Assembly: GCF_000143415.4 (NCBI RefSeq)
Contig: NW_003314278.1
Coordinates: forward strand, 1,157,033-1,195,908
Reading direction: 5' to 3'
DNA from: Selaginella moellendorffii
Taxonomy: Eukaryota > Streptophyta > Lycopodiopsida > Selaginellales > Selaginellaceae
DNA: 38,876 bases
The notes below the pieces were generated by a model. It made no database searches, was not told the origin of the DNA, and saw only the letters and a program-made list of their open reading frames with translations. The translations under genes were made by a program, and so were the position numbers. The number at the start of each line of letters is the position of its first letter. The first letter of the stretch is position 1. Positions 1 through 10,757 of this stretch are shown here, in pieces.

Positions 1-430
1 AATCCTACAGCATTGCCAGGCTTATAGGCATACCTGAGTAGTGGTCACTAAGAGAGGATCAATCAACCATACACAAAGATTGTCATTTTGCAGTGTGGCA
101 CTCTTGGTACTTACTCTTGCAAAGTTCTTTCTTTCCTTTCAATCTAACTCTAATCCATTTGTGTTTCTATTGCTAAACAACTGATACAAACAGTTTTACG
201 TGAACACTCATGTCCTTCCAACAAAAATGCTCTATCTAAATTGATGGAATCAATCCAAGGATATTGGCAGTGGCAATGCAAGGTGGGAATGCTGGGCCTA
301 GAATTGTTGATCAGGTAAGTCATCACATCTTCATCAGTTCATCATCTCTCTCATTGCTTCAGAGATAGTAATCAGTAACACTATAAATTACAAAAGTGAA
401 GTTCATGAATAAGAAAATGAAATGACTTAC

Positions 431-1400
431 CAAAGAATCAGCAATTGCAAACAAGGCTTGAGCTACTTGATCCACACTCTTCACCATCTATCTATCCACA
501 GCCAGAGTATGCTCTATGAATTCTTCCTTCTTCAGATTATGACAATAAATTTCCTTCTTCAGATTATGACAATAAATTTCCTTCTAGCTATTTTCCATTG
601 TATCAATGAGGCTCACATTGTTGTCACACAATGCTTTTGCAAGTTGTTTTGTAAGTTGTGTGCAGGACTTCTTCCTCAGCCGGCCTAAACTATGCTTTTC
701 AAGATTGTTCTTGTTTCTTGTCATTGTATGAACAAAAACTACAAAACATACCTTTAGGCTCTGATTCTCCATATGGAGGTAATAGTGATCATTGTTGTGA
801 AGCTCTTAGTGTTGGTAATGATGATTGTTAGGATGTAGATGGTGAAGACATTAATTCCTAAATCTATCTTTGTGAATTTACAGTTTGACAGTCCTAAAGC
901 CACTCGTCCATCATTGCATAGAGTTGATCATTGAACTTTGGTGGTAAATCAGCTTCACGACATTGCTCTGTTGTCATGTTTCAGTACTGCTTTTGCCAAT
1001 AGGAACATGATATTCATATGACTTGATTTTGTTGAAATATACTCCCAACGAGATTGGCATTTGCCCAGGCAAATGGTTGACACCATGTGTCAAACAATAG
1101 TTGAAAACTTAGTGAATGATTGGAAGTCTAAAAAATCCAAAACTTACTCGGAAATTTGCTGCCAATGAACACTTGTAGTTTTGTGCCTCTTGAATGCTAC
1201 CTCATTGCTGTAAGAAGAAATCATGCTTCTTTGCTTTATTCAGAGCCAACAATTCATTTAAAGACCAATGCCTCCAATTTCTAGTTGGTTTCAAAGGCTT
1301 CAGTGGAGTGGGAGCAGTAAAATTCCCCTTGCTGAATTGAGAACCATCATACAGAAACTCTTGCTAACATTGAGTGGAGAACACAATCTCCAAATCGTTC
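431..1400 (-). pseudogene. Degenerate Myb/SANT (trihelix-like) DNA-binding protein gene
   Basis: I recognise this from broken reading frames on the minus strand. Around 1380-1210 one frame reads a basic-aromatic stretch including NWRHWSLNELLALNKAKKHD. Further on (about 1190-1000) come VHWQQISE and CQSRWEYISTKS, the tryptophan-spaced pattern of Myb/SANT-like trihelix domains. A segment ending in LPPKFNDQLYAMMDEWL follows near 905-960. A last exon (about 684-431) reads RLRKKSCTQLTKQLAKALCD and later VDQVAQALFAIADSL, resembling the C-terminal helical region of such proteins. It has an AG acceptor before 684 and a GTAAGT donor after 431. In-frame stops interrupt the last exon twice and the linker several times, so it is not functional as read. 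Family assignment is by pattern only and could be a transposon-associated Myb-like protein instead. Confidence 0.45.
524..577. repeat. 27-bp perfect tandem duplication inside the trihelix-like pseudogene
   Basis: Two identical 27-bp units (524-550 and 551-577) lie side by side. The length is a multiple of three, so in the minus-strand frame it duplicates nine residues (KEIYCHNLK) without a frameshift. Confidence 0.9.
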
Positions 1401-1451
1401 AACTGTTGCTCTCCCATTCTGCTCAAGACCCCAAAACCATGAATTGACATC

Positions 1452-1851
1452 TCAACATCAAATTATGTAACTATCCTTCATTATGCATCCCTATATATCC
1501 CTATACTAATTCCTAAAGCTCTCCAAGGATTTGGTTCTTGACAGGTATGGCATTGACTTTGCGGAAGATTTGATAAATTTCCTTGTAAAATCGCCTTGCA
1601 TACATGCTTTGCAAAGAGCAATCCATTCAACATAGATTAAGCCCATCATAAAAGTGGGCCAATTGTCTTTAAATTTACTTCTCTGTATCAACATCCAATG
1701 GAGCCTTCGTAAATATCAAGAATGGGCTGAGGCCCAGCAGAGAGGATAACATATAGAACTCAGAGAGGAGAACATATGAAGCATGTCGGGAGGCAACGAG
1801 GGAGATAGGATACAAGGAAGGCAATGGGAACGAGGTATCAATGAGCCCATC
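1452..1851 (+). repeat. Inverted-repeat arm A (matches 10749-11192 in reverse)
   Basis: About 400 bp that read, as reverse complement, like 10749-11192 with scattered substitutions and small indels. Examples are the segment around 1630-1690 and its mirror at 10960-11030, and 1740-1845 against 10755-10880. It lies directly left of the duplicated PPR block. No protein is recognisable; a 62-codon open frame on the minus strand is conserved in the mirror copy only up to an early stop. Confidence 0.8.
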
Positions 1852-1853
1852 TC

Positions 1854-3564
1854 CACCCGCGCCTCAAACGCAAGCATTTCACACTACTACTTCCCACTTT
1901 CAACAGGAGCTCATGATAGACTCTCACCGGCATGGTCTTGAGAATCTGGATTGCCACGCCTAGCATGGCACTGATGTGGAGCAGGAGGAGCGCAGTGCTG
2001 CTGCTCAAATTCACAACAGCAGCATTGGATCTTGCGTTGCTGGCTATAGCAAACCCACTGCACGTAACACTCCAGATAGATTTCTGAAGACTCTCCTATG
2101 CCCAATCTCTGTGCGTCCCGCTATCCATCCATGGGGGATGGGGCGGCTCACGGAATGGCTGGATATCAACGATCGATGTTTGGGTTAACACATCAAAACA
2201 GTGAAGAATCAAGTCTGAACTGCTCTGAAGATGTTCTCCAGCATCACATAAGGCAATGCATCACTCACAAGGCTGGACTGGCACGTAAATTCCGCAGCAT
2301 GCATCCCTCGATTCATCTCCCCGTGGTTTTTGCACGCGTTAAGAAACGTTGCACATGCAACTCCATCAGCTGGACATCCTCGGCCTCTTTCAATCGCCCT
2401 AGTCGTCCGAGAGCATCAACAATGCAGGTGTAGTGGTCTTGCGAAGGATCCAATCCATTGTCAAAGCTCATTGCCGTGAAGTAGCTTACTGCTTCCTTGA
2501 CGAGCCCCAGATGGCTACACGCCGTCAAAACGATGGCAAACGCTGCCTTGTCGTCGTCAAAGCCGTGAAGAAACATCGCCCAAAAGAGCTGGATCGCAGA
2601 ATACGCATGCCCGATCTGGGCATATGCTGCAAGAATCGTGTTCCAGGAGACCAAGTTCCAAGTTGGCATCTCATCGAACGCTTTCTTAGCATCAAGAATA
2701 TTTGCATCTAGAGCATATACCACTAGAATTGTGTTCCATGAATAGGAATCCCAGCAGCAACACAAAGAAAACGCCCGGATCGCCTCTTTGAAACGACCTC
2801 TCTGGGCATAAAGAGCGATTATCGCGTTCCATGAAACAAGATCTCTGTGTGGCATTTCTTCAAACAAGTGTTTTCTTGATCAGCATCACCGTTTTTCGCG
2901 TATGGCTTGATCATAATCGTCCACGAAAGTACGCTGTGCTGAGGCATACTATCAAACAAACTCTTGGCTTGAATCAAATCCCCATTTTGGGCATAGCAGC
3001 AGTGCATCGCCCCCCAGAGGATCGCGTTTCGGTGGACAATCTCCTGGAAAGACATCCTCCGCCTCCTCCACGAATCCATTCTCCGCAAACATGACGAGCA
3101 TCACCGCGCGAGTGATGCTGTTCTTCTCGGGCATGGAATCAAACGCAGCCTTCGCATCGCCCACTCGCCCGCGCTGCACGAAACCCTGCACGAGGATCGT
3201 CCACGCTACCACATTCGTCTCGGGCATCCAATCCAGCACCTCTCTCGCTCGCCCAATCTCTCCGCCGAGAGCAAATCCCCGCAGCAGCGTCGCCCACGTC
3301 TTGCAGTTCCTCTCGGGCATCGCATCAAACACCGCCTTGCTCGATCCAATCCGCCCGCAATCGCCCAGCGCCTTGATCATCGCAGTGGAGGAAACTACGT
3401 CCCACACCGCCATTCGATTGAACGCTGCCTTGGCCTCCCCCGGATGCCCACTCTCGGCATAGGCGCTCGCGAGCGCCGTCCACGACGCGATGTTCTTGGC
3501 CGGCAATGCATCAAAGATCCTTCTCGATTCCCCCAAATGCCCACACCGCGCGTAGACAACCAGT
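1854..3564. repeat. Direct duplication block, copy 1 (PPR gene plus 3' flank)
   Basis: This block is repeated in the same orientation at 11369-13128. Homology starts at the CACCC(G/A)CGCCTC motif and ends in CAACCAG at the upstream side of the PPR gene. It covers the PPR pseudogene and about 350 bp of downstream flank. Copy 2 has about 45-50 bp extra near 11600-11650, and each copy has private indels. Confidence 0.9.
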
Positions 3565-3570
3565 GTGAGC
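2209..3570 (-). pseudogene. PPR protein pseudogene (PLS/S-type repeats, truncated E domain), copy 1
   Basis: The minus strand encodes about eleven tandem ~31-residue pentatricopeptide motifs of the short (S-like) type, e.g. VVAWTILVQGFVQRGRVGDA followed by KAAFDSMPEKN. An E1-like region follows (ACSHLGLVKEAVSYF, DHYTCIVDALGRLGRLKEAED). PPR proteins of this class bind organellar RNA and usually act in editing or processing. Lesions visible against copy 2: an extra A near 3052, a missing base near 2878 and a 19-bp deletion at about 2373 that removes the LENMPLP region. There is an in-frame stop just upstream of the first repeat, so the N-terminus and any targeting peptide are missing. The reading frame ends at 2209 without the rest of E or any DYW domain. 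It cannot make a full protein. Confidence 0.85.
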
Positions 3571-3944
3571 TACGCGCGCCATATTTTAAATCCGGGAGAT
3601 TATTCGAGGTATATTCATCACAAGGCCTTTGCTTTTATTTGTTAGAGTTTCCTTTCTCTAGCAACTTTAAGGAGCTTCCGCGCTTCGCTCGTGGCTCCAA
3701 AGAATCACCCTAGCCAAAAAAAATTCCTCCTTCCACGACTACTACTTCGCTACACTGCTCTACCAAAATCCACCCAGCAACACTACTTACTTGTGGAGTG
3801 TGATTTACAATTCCACCTCTTGCAAGTCGTCTCCAAACACTCCGGAGGAACTGGCAGCTTCGAATCCCACTGTGCCGGACTGTTGATGGTGGTGCCGATG
3901 AATCGAACTTTCCTGGTGTTGGTTTTGCTGCTGCTGCTCGACCA
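3565..3944. other. Intergenic stretch between PPR copy 1 and SEC16 end
   Basis: About 380 bp with no recognisable gene. It probably contains the 3' untranslated region of the minus-strand SEC16 remnant. I see no RNA gene or repeat in it. Confidence 0.5.
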
Positions 3945-6065
3945 TCACTGTGGAGTGACTTCCAGAGCTGGAGGTGGCGGCAACGAGACGGTCGACGGTG
4001 CTGCTGGATAGTGATTCGAATAGAACATTGCTGGCGAAGAGCTGCTCGAGAGATGATCAGGTGTTGGCCCCGGATCGTTTCTCATATCCTGTACAACCGG
4101 CTGAGCGAATGCTCCATTCCCGTTTGAGAACGCCGTGTCGGAGACAAAGGCCGGTGCCGAGGAAGGATCCACCGAATGGTTGCTGTTGATATCTGGAGCA
4201 GCGGCAGCAGCGGCCGCAGGCACGAAAAATCTCGCTGGAGCCAAAGGCTTTGCGCTTGCCTTTGGCACCACGCCAAACAGTGGAGGAGAGTCCGATGATG
4301 TCTTGGATGGTGTTACGCTACCTTTGTTGAATGTATCGACATATCTGCAAAACCCTCGTGAGATTGGAGTGCTGGGAATGACCAAAACGGTACCTTGATC
4401 TAACGTTTTGACGTGCGCGAGCTGCGTACTGGTTACTGCTCGGAGGCATTGGTGGGATTCCACTCACAACCGGTTGCGCCCTTTCTGGAGTTGGCTGTGG
4501 TCTCTCCGGAGACATGGAAATAGGAGCGCCGTTCTCCTCCACGCGCGAGACGAGCTTGTTTGCCGTGGGAGGAGGAGCCAACGGAAGGTCTGGCGCTTGT
4601 GCCTCGGCTCCTTCTTCAACCCAGCGCTTCAGTGTCTCGTCGTATCTAAACTTGTTGCTGTCACCAAGCTTTGCCTGCATCACATACCCGACCATCAATC
4701 AGCTAGCTCTCTTTCCAAAGCTTCTACAAACCTCCTTCGAAGGTGTTTTTATGAAGCCCATCGCTCTTTGCACGAAAGAAGTAAAGACGCCTCTGTTTGG
4801 CGTTCCTTTTGCTGGACTAACGATCTGATGAAAGAATACAAGTCTTAATCGAAGGCACACAAGAGCAAGTCGAGTTACCTGTGCAGGCCTAAAGTCAGGC
4901 TCAGAAATGCTTCTCGCTGGCATGTTGGATCTTTTCGTATTATCACTTATGGGTTCCATTGATGCCGATGAGGCAAGTATACACTGCTTCTGCTAGAAGC
5001 TGTTGCAGGACAGTTATTAATATCAGCATTATCGGAAGCTTTTGGGATCATCTTGTGTAGATCAATATTGCCAAAAAACCGTAGGAAAGTGAGTATAAAA
5101 GCCGAGTGTCCGCTTACAAACCTGAGAGTGGATACGAAGACGCTTTTCCAAGGCTACAGCCGCTTCTTTGCACATATCAGCTGCATGGCCCGCTGTTTTC
5201 AATGTTTTCCAATACCTTCGAAGAGAAACCTTGTGTTAACGAAGCATACAGTTAAAAATCACTACCAACCTTAAAGCTTCGTTTATCTTTCCAGCTTCAG
5301 CAAGCATCGACGCATAAATAAGCTTGTATGGCTGAAAAGGAGGTAAAATAAACTGGGAATTGCCGGTCACTCTTGCAAATTCGTACACTTCCATTCGCTG
5401 ATGAAGAAAAGGTTAACAATTGTTATTGAGGACAAACACGGCTTACCTGGATAGCTTCTGGACTAGCGTACGTGCGTGGATACTTACAATCGTCGGCACC
5501 TATAAGACAAAGTCTGGCACAAGGGGAGAAAGGCTCAAAATGCAAGAAGATAGCAAATATGGGCTCCACATATCTCAACGTGTGACCATGTATATACCTC
5601 ATCTCGATGTCTCCAGAGACGCTGGAACCGGTTGAGGTTGAAGAGCTGTTACGTTCGACGAATTAGTGTTCCCTACGAACACTCCGGCATGTTGACCAGC
5701 ACAAAGAAGAGTTAGAGCCCGGAGGGGAAACCCTGGTTGAAACTGACGTTGAGCCATCTCCGCTATAGTGTCGGTGTAGAACTATTAAAAACCACAAGAC
5801 CATCACTAACGGTCTATACATCAAAGCTACAAGACAAGGTACCTTCTCTCCCAGCTGCCGGGCCATAAGAAGAGCACATCCCCAAAGTTGCCCGCCTTGA
5901 GCAGCCCGTAAAGCCTCTTTCTGCTTTCCGGCAATCAGTAGCCTTTTCACCTCAAATGCAGTTGCCTGTCGCCAGAAAGTTGTCGTTTGTATCAACTCAA
6001 GAGAAAAAGACTGCCCAACCTGTATTTGCTGTTCGGTTGGAGTTGTCTGTAGACAGCGAGAGCCA
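3945..6065 (-). pseudogene. SEC16: 5'-truncated SEC16 (COPII coat scaffold) gene fragment
   Basis: Minus-strand exons separated by introns of about 49-61 bp reproduce the C-terminal half of plant SEC16, the ER-exit-site scaffold that organises COPII assembly. Approximate exons: 6020-6065, 5843-5965, 5447-5781, 5270-5397, 5122-5215, about 5080-4879, 4732-4824, 4394-4674, 3945-4344. Diagnostic stretches: ATAFEVKRLLIAGKQKEAL, KYPRTYASPEAIQ, PFQPYKLIYASMLAEAGK, ARSISEPDF, AKLGDSNKFRYDE with LKRWVEEGAE, SNQYAARARQNVRSR, YVDTFNKG. The last exon is intact to its TGA. The N-terminal half is absent. The 5447-5781 exon lacks the expected TANRTKDDEL region and has a TGA plus frame change. The exon near 5080 lacks a normal AG acceptor and shifts frame internally. 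The fragment is very probably non-functional, and its upstream exon is fused to PPR sequence. Confidence 0.85.
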
Positions 6066-6779
6066 AAAGCCCATGACTCTACATCGCGCTCCTCCTTTAT
6101 GTTCTCAAACAAAGCCTTGGCTTCTTCCAAATGCCCTTTTCTGGCAAATGCCGTGACGAGGGCAGTCTGCGCAACGATCGTCTTCACGGGCATCCGATCA
6201 AACAAATCCTTGACAGAAGATATCTTTCCACTGCGGATGCAAAGCGTGATCATCACATTTCAAGAGATCTCGCTCTTCTCTGGAGCCAATTCGAAAATCT
6301 CTCGCGTTATCAAGATGCCCGTTGTCGGCATATGCCGTGACGATCGAGTTCCACGTGGAGGCATCTCGCCGGAGCATCCCATCGAACGTTCTGCGCGCTC
6401 GATTTAGATCTTTCGCCTGTGCGTAGGCCTGGATCATGATGTTGGAGGAGAAGAGCTTAGGATTCTCTATGGATTCCAAGATTGCACGGGCGTCATCGAC
6501 GCTGCCGCATTTGCCATACATCTGGAAGAGCAGATTCGCGAGGTATTTGTTGCGGCGGTGCTCGCTCTGCGCAATGCGGGCGTGGATTTGCCTCCCCTGT
6601 GAGAGCAAGCAATCCTCTGAGGTGTCTGTGGAAATCACGAATTGGGGAAGAGCAATGCCATAAACTTTGCTGGATCTCACACACATTCGCGATTCGCGAG
6701 GTATTCCTTGCGAGAATCCGAGAATCCTGGACGGAGAAAGAACATTCCAATCTAGCTTAAGAAGAAGAAGATAATCCAT
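6066..6779 (-). pseudogene. 5' part of a PPR gene, 3'-truncated and joined to SEC16
   Basis: The minus-strand frame opens with an ATG at 6779. A short hydrophobic/basic leader (MDYLLLLKLDWNVLSPSR) could be an organelle-targeting peptide. PPR motifs follow: QIHARIAQSEHRRNKYLANL, QMYGKCGSVDDARAI, SNIMIQAYAQAKDLNRARRTF, STWNSIVTAYADNGHLDNAR. Near 6285 the frame shifts, and the PPR reading continues in another frame after a TGA at 6260-6262 where tryptophan is expected. It then reads NVMITLCIRSGKISSV and ALVTAFARKGHLEEAKALF. After DVESW (about 6065) the same open frame runs into SEC16. No later PPR, E or DYW region is present. The start lies 115 bp from the divergent fucosidase start. Confidence 0.8.
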
Positions 6780-6894
6780 CTTGCCTTGCAAGAACAAGGA
6801 CACCCTGGAAGAAGCAAAGATTTTACTCTCTGGTGACAATTCCTCTACTCCACTGGGCTTATAAGATTGGCTCTCTCCTCCATTCTCTATAGCA
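6780..6894. promoter_or_regulatory. Short shared upstream region of two divergent pseudogenes
   Basis: Only 115 bp separate the ATG of the minus-strand PPR fragment from the ATG of the plus-strand fucosidase. A TATAAGA occurs at 6860-6866, but it is only about 30 bp before the fucosidase ATG, so it would give almost no leader. Promoter function is an inference from the layout. Confidence 0.25.
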
Positions 6895-8589
6895 ATGAAT
6901 TTCCATCTCTCTTTCTTGCTCCTCGAGATACTAGTGTTCTTGAGAGCTGTCGCCCTAAATTCGCCCCCACCGCTCCCTCTCCGCCCAATTCCCTCATGGC
7001 GCCAGCTCCAGTTCCACTCGCGCCGCCTCTCGATGTTCTTCCACTTCGGCGTCAACACATTCACGGACTCGGAGCGTGGATCCGGCCACGAATCGCCCTC
7101 CATCTTCAACCCGGAGCGATTGAATGCGTCGCAGTAGATGGACGTGGCCCAATCCGCGGGCGCGCAGCTCGTGATCCTCACGGTCAAGCACCACGACGGG
7201 TTCTGCCTGTGGCCCTCGGCCTACACCAATTTCTCCGTGGCTAGCAGCTCTTGGCGAGGAGGGAAGGGGGATGTGGTGGCCGAGTTCGTGGCCGCCGCCA
7301 GGGAGCGTGGATTGGACGTGAGCTTTTACCTCTCGCCATGGGATTTGCACGAGAGCTGCTATGGCGACACTCTTCTCTAGCACGAGTTCTACTTGGAGAG
7401 CTTCTTACTGGGTGAGTGAGACATTCTTTGCTTCTTCTTCACGCAGTTTTCTTGGTGGCATGATCACTGTGTGATATGTTTGCATTTGCTCCAGCCCATC
7501 AAACGGTTTTAGCATTAGGAGCTCGCGAGCTTGTGGGCTTTTGTAGTTTTCATCTCTAGCAGCAGATGCCTTGACGCGGCATTTTGTTTCGGCGTGCAGA
7601 TATGGGCCGATCTCCGAGGTGTGGCTGGATGGTGCGAAATCACCCACTGCAGTGAACATGACCTACGATTTTGAGCCCTGGTTTGACACGATTCATCCCC
7701 GGTGCCAACATCTTTTCTGACGCCAACGTCCCCGACATCCGATGGGTTGGGAACGAGTATGGCGAGGCCGGACAACCATGCTGGGCGATGGCGAACAGAT
7801 CTTCCATTACGATCGGCAGGAGCGATGGCCAGTACGTAAAATCCATCCTTCCATGAAACCTTCGTTCTCGTGAAACTCGATCCAATTCGCAACATCAACA
7901 GGTACTTGATGTCTGGAGAGAGTGCTGGAACCGACTGGCTCCCTCCGGAGTGCGATATCTCCATCAGGCCCGGTTGGTTTTGGCACAGGAACGAGGCTCC
8001 AAAATCCCTGGAGCAGCTGCTCGACGTTTTCTACAAATCATCCGCCAGGAACTGCTTGCTCCTGCTCAACGTCCCTCCAAACTCGTCGGGACTGATCGAC
8101 GAATCCGACTTCCAGACGCTGGAGCGGTTTAGCTCCGCCATAGATTCCATCTTCAGCGTCAACTTAGCAGCGAATCCCTTGTCCGTGACAGCAAGCAGCG
8201 TTCGCAGCTCTTCGTTCAGGCCGAAGAAAATCCTTGACGAGCGTATGGAAACTTTCCGGGCTCCAATGCAAGGGGAGTCGACCGGCTGGATCGAGCTTGA
8301 TCTTGGCAAGGTCTCAAAGTTCAACGCACTGGAGATCCGAGAGCCAGTAAACATGGGACAAAGGGTCATGGAATATCTCGTCGAGACATGGGACAGCGAG
8401 CTGGGCTGGTACCTGGTGAGCAACGGTAGCACCATTGGTTACAGGAAAGTGGATCGACTGGAAGAGGATCAAGTATGCGCTGCTCGCCTCGTTTGACTGC
8501 TGATTGACGCGTCGCAGGGAGATCCATTGATCTGCTTCTTTGGTTTGTACTTCGATATGTACAACCTCAGGCACTTGTCTTCTATTTAG
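6895..8589 (+). pseudogene. Plant-type alpha-L-fucosidase (GH29, FUC1-like) pseudogene
   Basis: GH29 retaining fucosidases remove alpha-L-fucose from cell-wall or glycoprotein glycans in the secretory pathway or apoplast. An N-terminal hydrophobic stretch (FHLSFLLLEILVFLRAVA) is a likely signal peptide. Family motifs follow in order: MFFHFGVNTFTDSE, LTVKHHDGFCLWPS, SFYLSPWDLHE, EVWLDGAK (the Asp is the family nucleophile), DISIRPGWFW, NCLLLLNVPPNSSG. A C-terminal discoidin-like part has FNALEIREPVNMGQR and GDPLICFFGLYFDMYN. Introns sit at about 7411-7600 and 7831-7901. Lesions: TAG at 7135-7137 where Trp is expected, TAG at 7378-7380 where Tyr is expected, a deletion frameshift near 7700 after FDTIHP, and TGA at 8494-8496 where Arg is likely. 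Reading continues in frame to a TAG at 8587-8589. It is clearly a pseudogene. Confidence 0.9.
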
Positions 8590-8704
8590 AAGAGAAACTA
8601 CAAGAGGATATGTATATTTCATGGATACAGTTTTCAGGTATGAGAAACATAGCTTTGGTTTGGAAATCCCTGGCCTGATCAATAACAGTCTCTTTGGCAC
8701 AAGC

Positions 8705-8850
8705 AGGGTGCGCCTCTCAAGGCATCCAAATCTGTTCTAGCTCCCATTTGGAAATAAGAAAGATTACAAGTGCCATTTCCTACTCATCCATTCCCTTTGA
8801 AAACTTTCTTTCTATTCTGCAGGGTGGAGTTTTACATATAATGTTGTTGT
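8705..8850 (+). repeat. Direct repeat of 11240-11365
   Basis: About 110-140 bp around TTTGGAAATAAGAAA and CCTACTCATCCATTCCC recur at 11240-11365 in the same orientation with few changes. At the second site it runs straight into the PPR duplication block; at this site it runs into the long inverted repeat. Confidence 0.85.
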
Positions 8851-8874
8851 CACAAATAATTATAAAGCAAGTAT

Positions 8875-9507
8875 AAGAGAATATTGCTTCTTCAATGGCA
8901 ACTAGCACTTTGTAAAATGTTTTGTGACCAACTATTCCCTTCTCTTCCAATATCATGGAATATAAGTATATGAAAATTTTCAAAACTATCATGTTGGAGT
9001 ACAATCTTAATCATTCTTAAACTCTTAGGAATACTAGACTCAACTCTTCAGTTCCCTTTAATCTTTCAGTCACTCCAAATCCAGGATTGGTATTCAGATT
9101 TAGAATATTGCACTAGCCTTTTGAGACAAGGATAATTAGTTGTTATTTCAATCTACATTGAGTTATAATTTAAATAGATTGCTACTTTGTCCTCTATGAC
9201 ATGCTAGATGGAGAAAAAGTGTTATATAAGATCATATTTTTTATGCATTCCCCAAGTATTCTTTACAATTCAAATATTTATTTTAATAGATTTTTTTTCT
9301 GCAGGCTATTTGCAAAAGAACACCAAACAGCTGATTGCATAAATAGAAGATGATGGTCATATTAGATTATGGTTTTCAAATGATTCTTTCACAAGGCACA
9401 CATATCATATTTTTATATTCTTTATTTTTCCACAATACCTATCTTTTATAGCTTCAGTTTTGAGTATTTCTTCAATGTAGGCACTATATTTTTGGTTTGC
9501 TTAATAG
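8875..9507 (+). repeat. Left arm of a large imperfect inverted repeat
   Basis: This roughly 630-bp A/T-rich arm is the reverse complement of 10122-10757, with substitutions and small indels. Matching landmarks are the GAAAATTTTC and TATAAGTATATG area (8960-8975 against about 10660-10685), the CTTTGTCCTCTATGACATG area (9188 against about 10400) and the GGTTTGCTTAA end (9498 against about 10113). No coding sequence is recognisable. Confidence 0.85.
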
Positions 9508-10121
9508 ACACTGCACATGTGACTATCACAGTCAAATTGTGATGGCCACATCAGCAATTTGAATTAACGCTGCCTTAGTACATGTCACTGTCACTGTCAT
9601 TTTGTTAACAGTGGCATTGTGACAATGATATCAATTTGAATGTTTTTCAAAACTAGCCCAGCTGGTTGACCACCATGAAACCTACAATAGCAAGTTAAAA
9701 TGTGATGTGGCAGTTATTTCCTCCTACCACTGCATCACTCCTAACAGATTGGAGCCAAGAGAACAACCAAAAAAAATCAAGAGCTAGCCCTCTACCCTTT
9801 GAGCTTGTGGAAAATGGAGGTGGCAGCTGGTTAAACTTGAGAAGTTAGCTTGTCTGGAGGTTGCTCCTGCTTCCTCGCCACAAAATCACACCTGCAAACA
9901 CACGTCCAAACATTGAATTAGTAGTTCTCAGATTTAAAAGCTTTGAAAATAAATTAGAACATCTTTTTGCCGAAACCGTCGGTCAACTATATGTAGTCAA
10001 CGTGACGACCATTATTAAAATGTTTTTAATTTATAAACACAAAATTATTCTAAATAATTATCAACAATTAAATTATAGAATATTCAAGAATACCCAGGTA
10101 TATCCTATCTTGGTTTGCTTA
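9508..10121. other. Spacer inside the large inverted repeat
   Basis: About 610 bp between the two arms with no recognisable gene. It includes short self-similar runs such as CATGTCACTGTCACTGTCA near 9579. If the inverted repeat is a foldback or MITE-like element, this is its interior. Confidence 0.5.
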
Positions 10122-10757
10122 AACAAACCAAAAATATAGTGCCTAAATTGAAGAAATACTCAAAGGTGTAAATGACTATAACTTAACTGAAGCCATAAAA
10201 GATAGGTATTGTGGAAAATTAAAGAATATAAATATAACAAAATTGATATGTGTGCAAATACTAAACAGGTCATACACCTTGTGGGTGTTCTTTTGCAAAT
10301 AGCCTGCAGAAAAAAAGCTATTAAAATAAATATTTGATTTGTAAAGAATACTTGATGCATTAAAAATATGAGCTTATATAACACTTTTTCTCTATCTAGC
10401 ATGTCATAGAGGACAAAGTAGCAATCTATTTAAATTATAACTCAATGTAGATTAAAATCACTAAAGGATGATCCTAATGATTCAAAACAACTATTATACT
10501 TGTCTCAAAAGACTAGCAATATTCTAATCTGAATACCAATCCTGGATTTAGAATGATGCTAGACTGGAAGATTAAAGGGAACTGAAGTATATCTCTAGTT
10601 GAGTCTAGTATTTCTAAGAGTTTAAGAATGATTAAGATTGTACTCCAATATGTTAGTTTTGAAAATTTTCATATACTTATATTCCATGATATTGGAAGAG
10701 AAGGGAATAGATTGGTCACGAAACATTGAACAAGTGCTAGTTGCCATTGAAGATGGG
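10122..10757 (-). repeat. Right arm of the large imperfect inverted repeat
   Basis: Mirror of 8875-9507. The outer end continues without a break into inverted-repeat arm B (10749-11192), so two different inverted relationships meet near 10750. Confidence 0.85.

Noticed and set aside
422-688. 88-codon plus-strand ORF near the left end
   Set aside because: It is opposite the minus-strand exon of the trihelix-like pseudogene and owes part of its length to the 27-bp tandem duplication.
1976-4848. Plus-strand ORFs opposite the PPR and SEC16 remnants
   Set aside because: They are antisense shadows; the family motifs are on the minus strand.
6860-6866. TATA box for the fucosidase
   Set aside because: It is too close to the ATG to be confident and the gene is dead; mentioned only as part of the divergent region.
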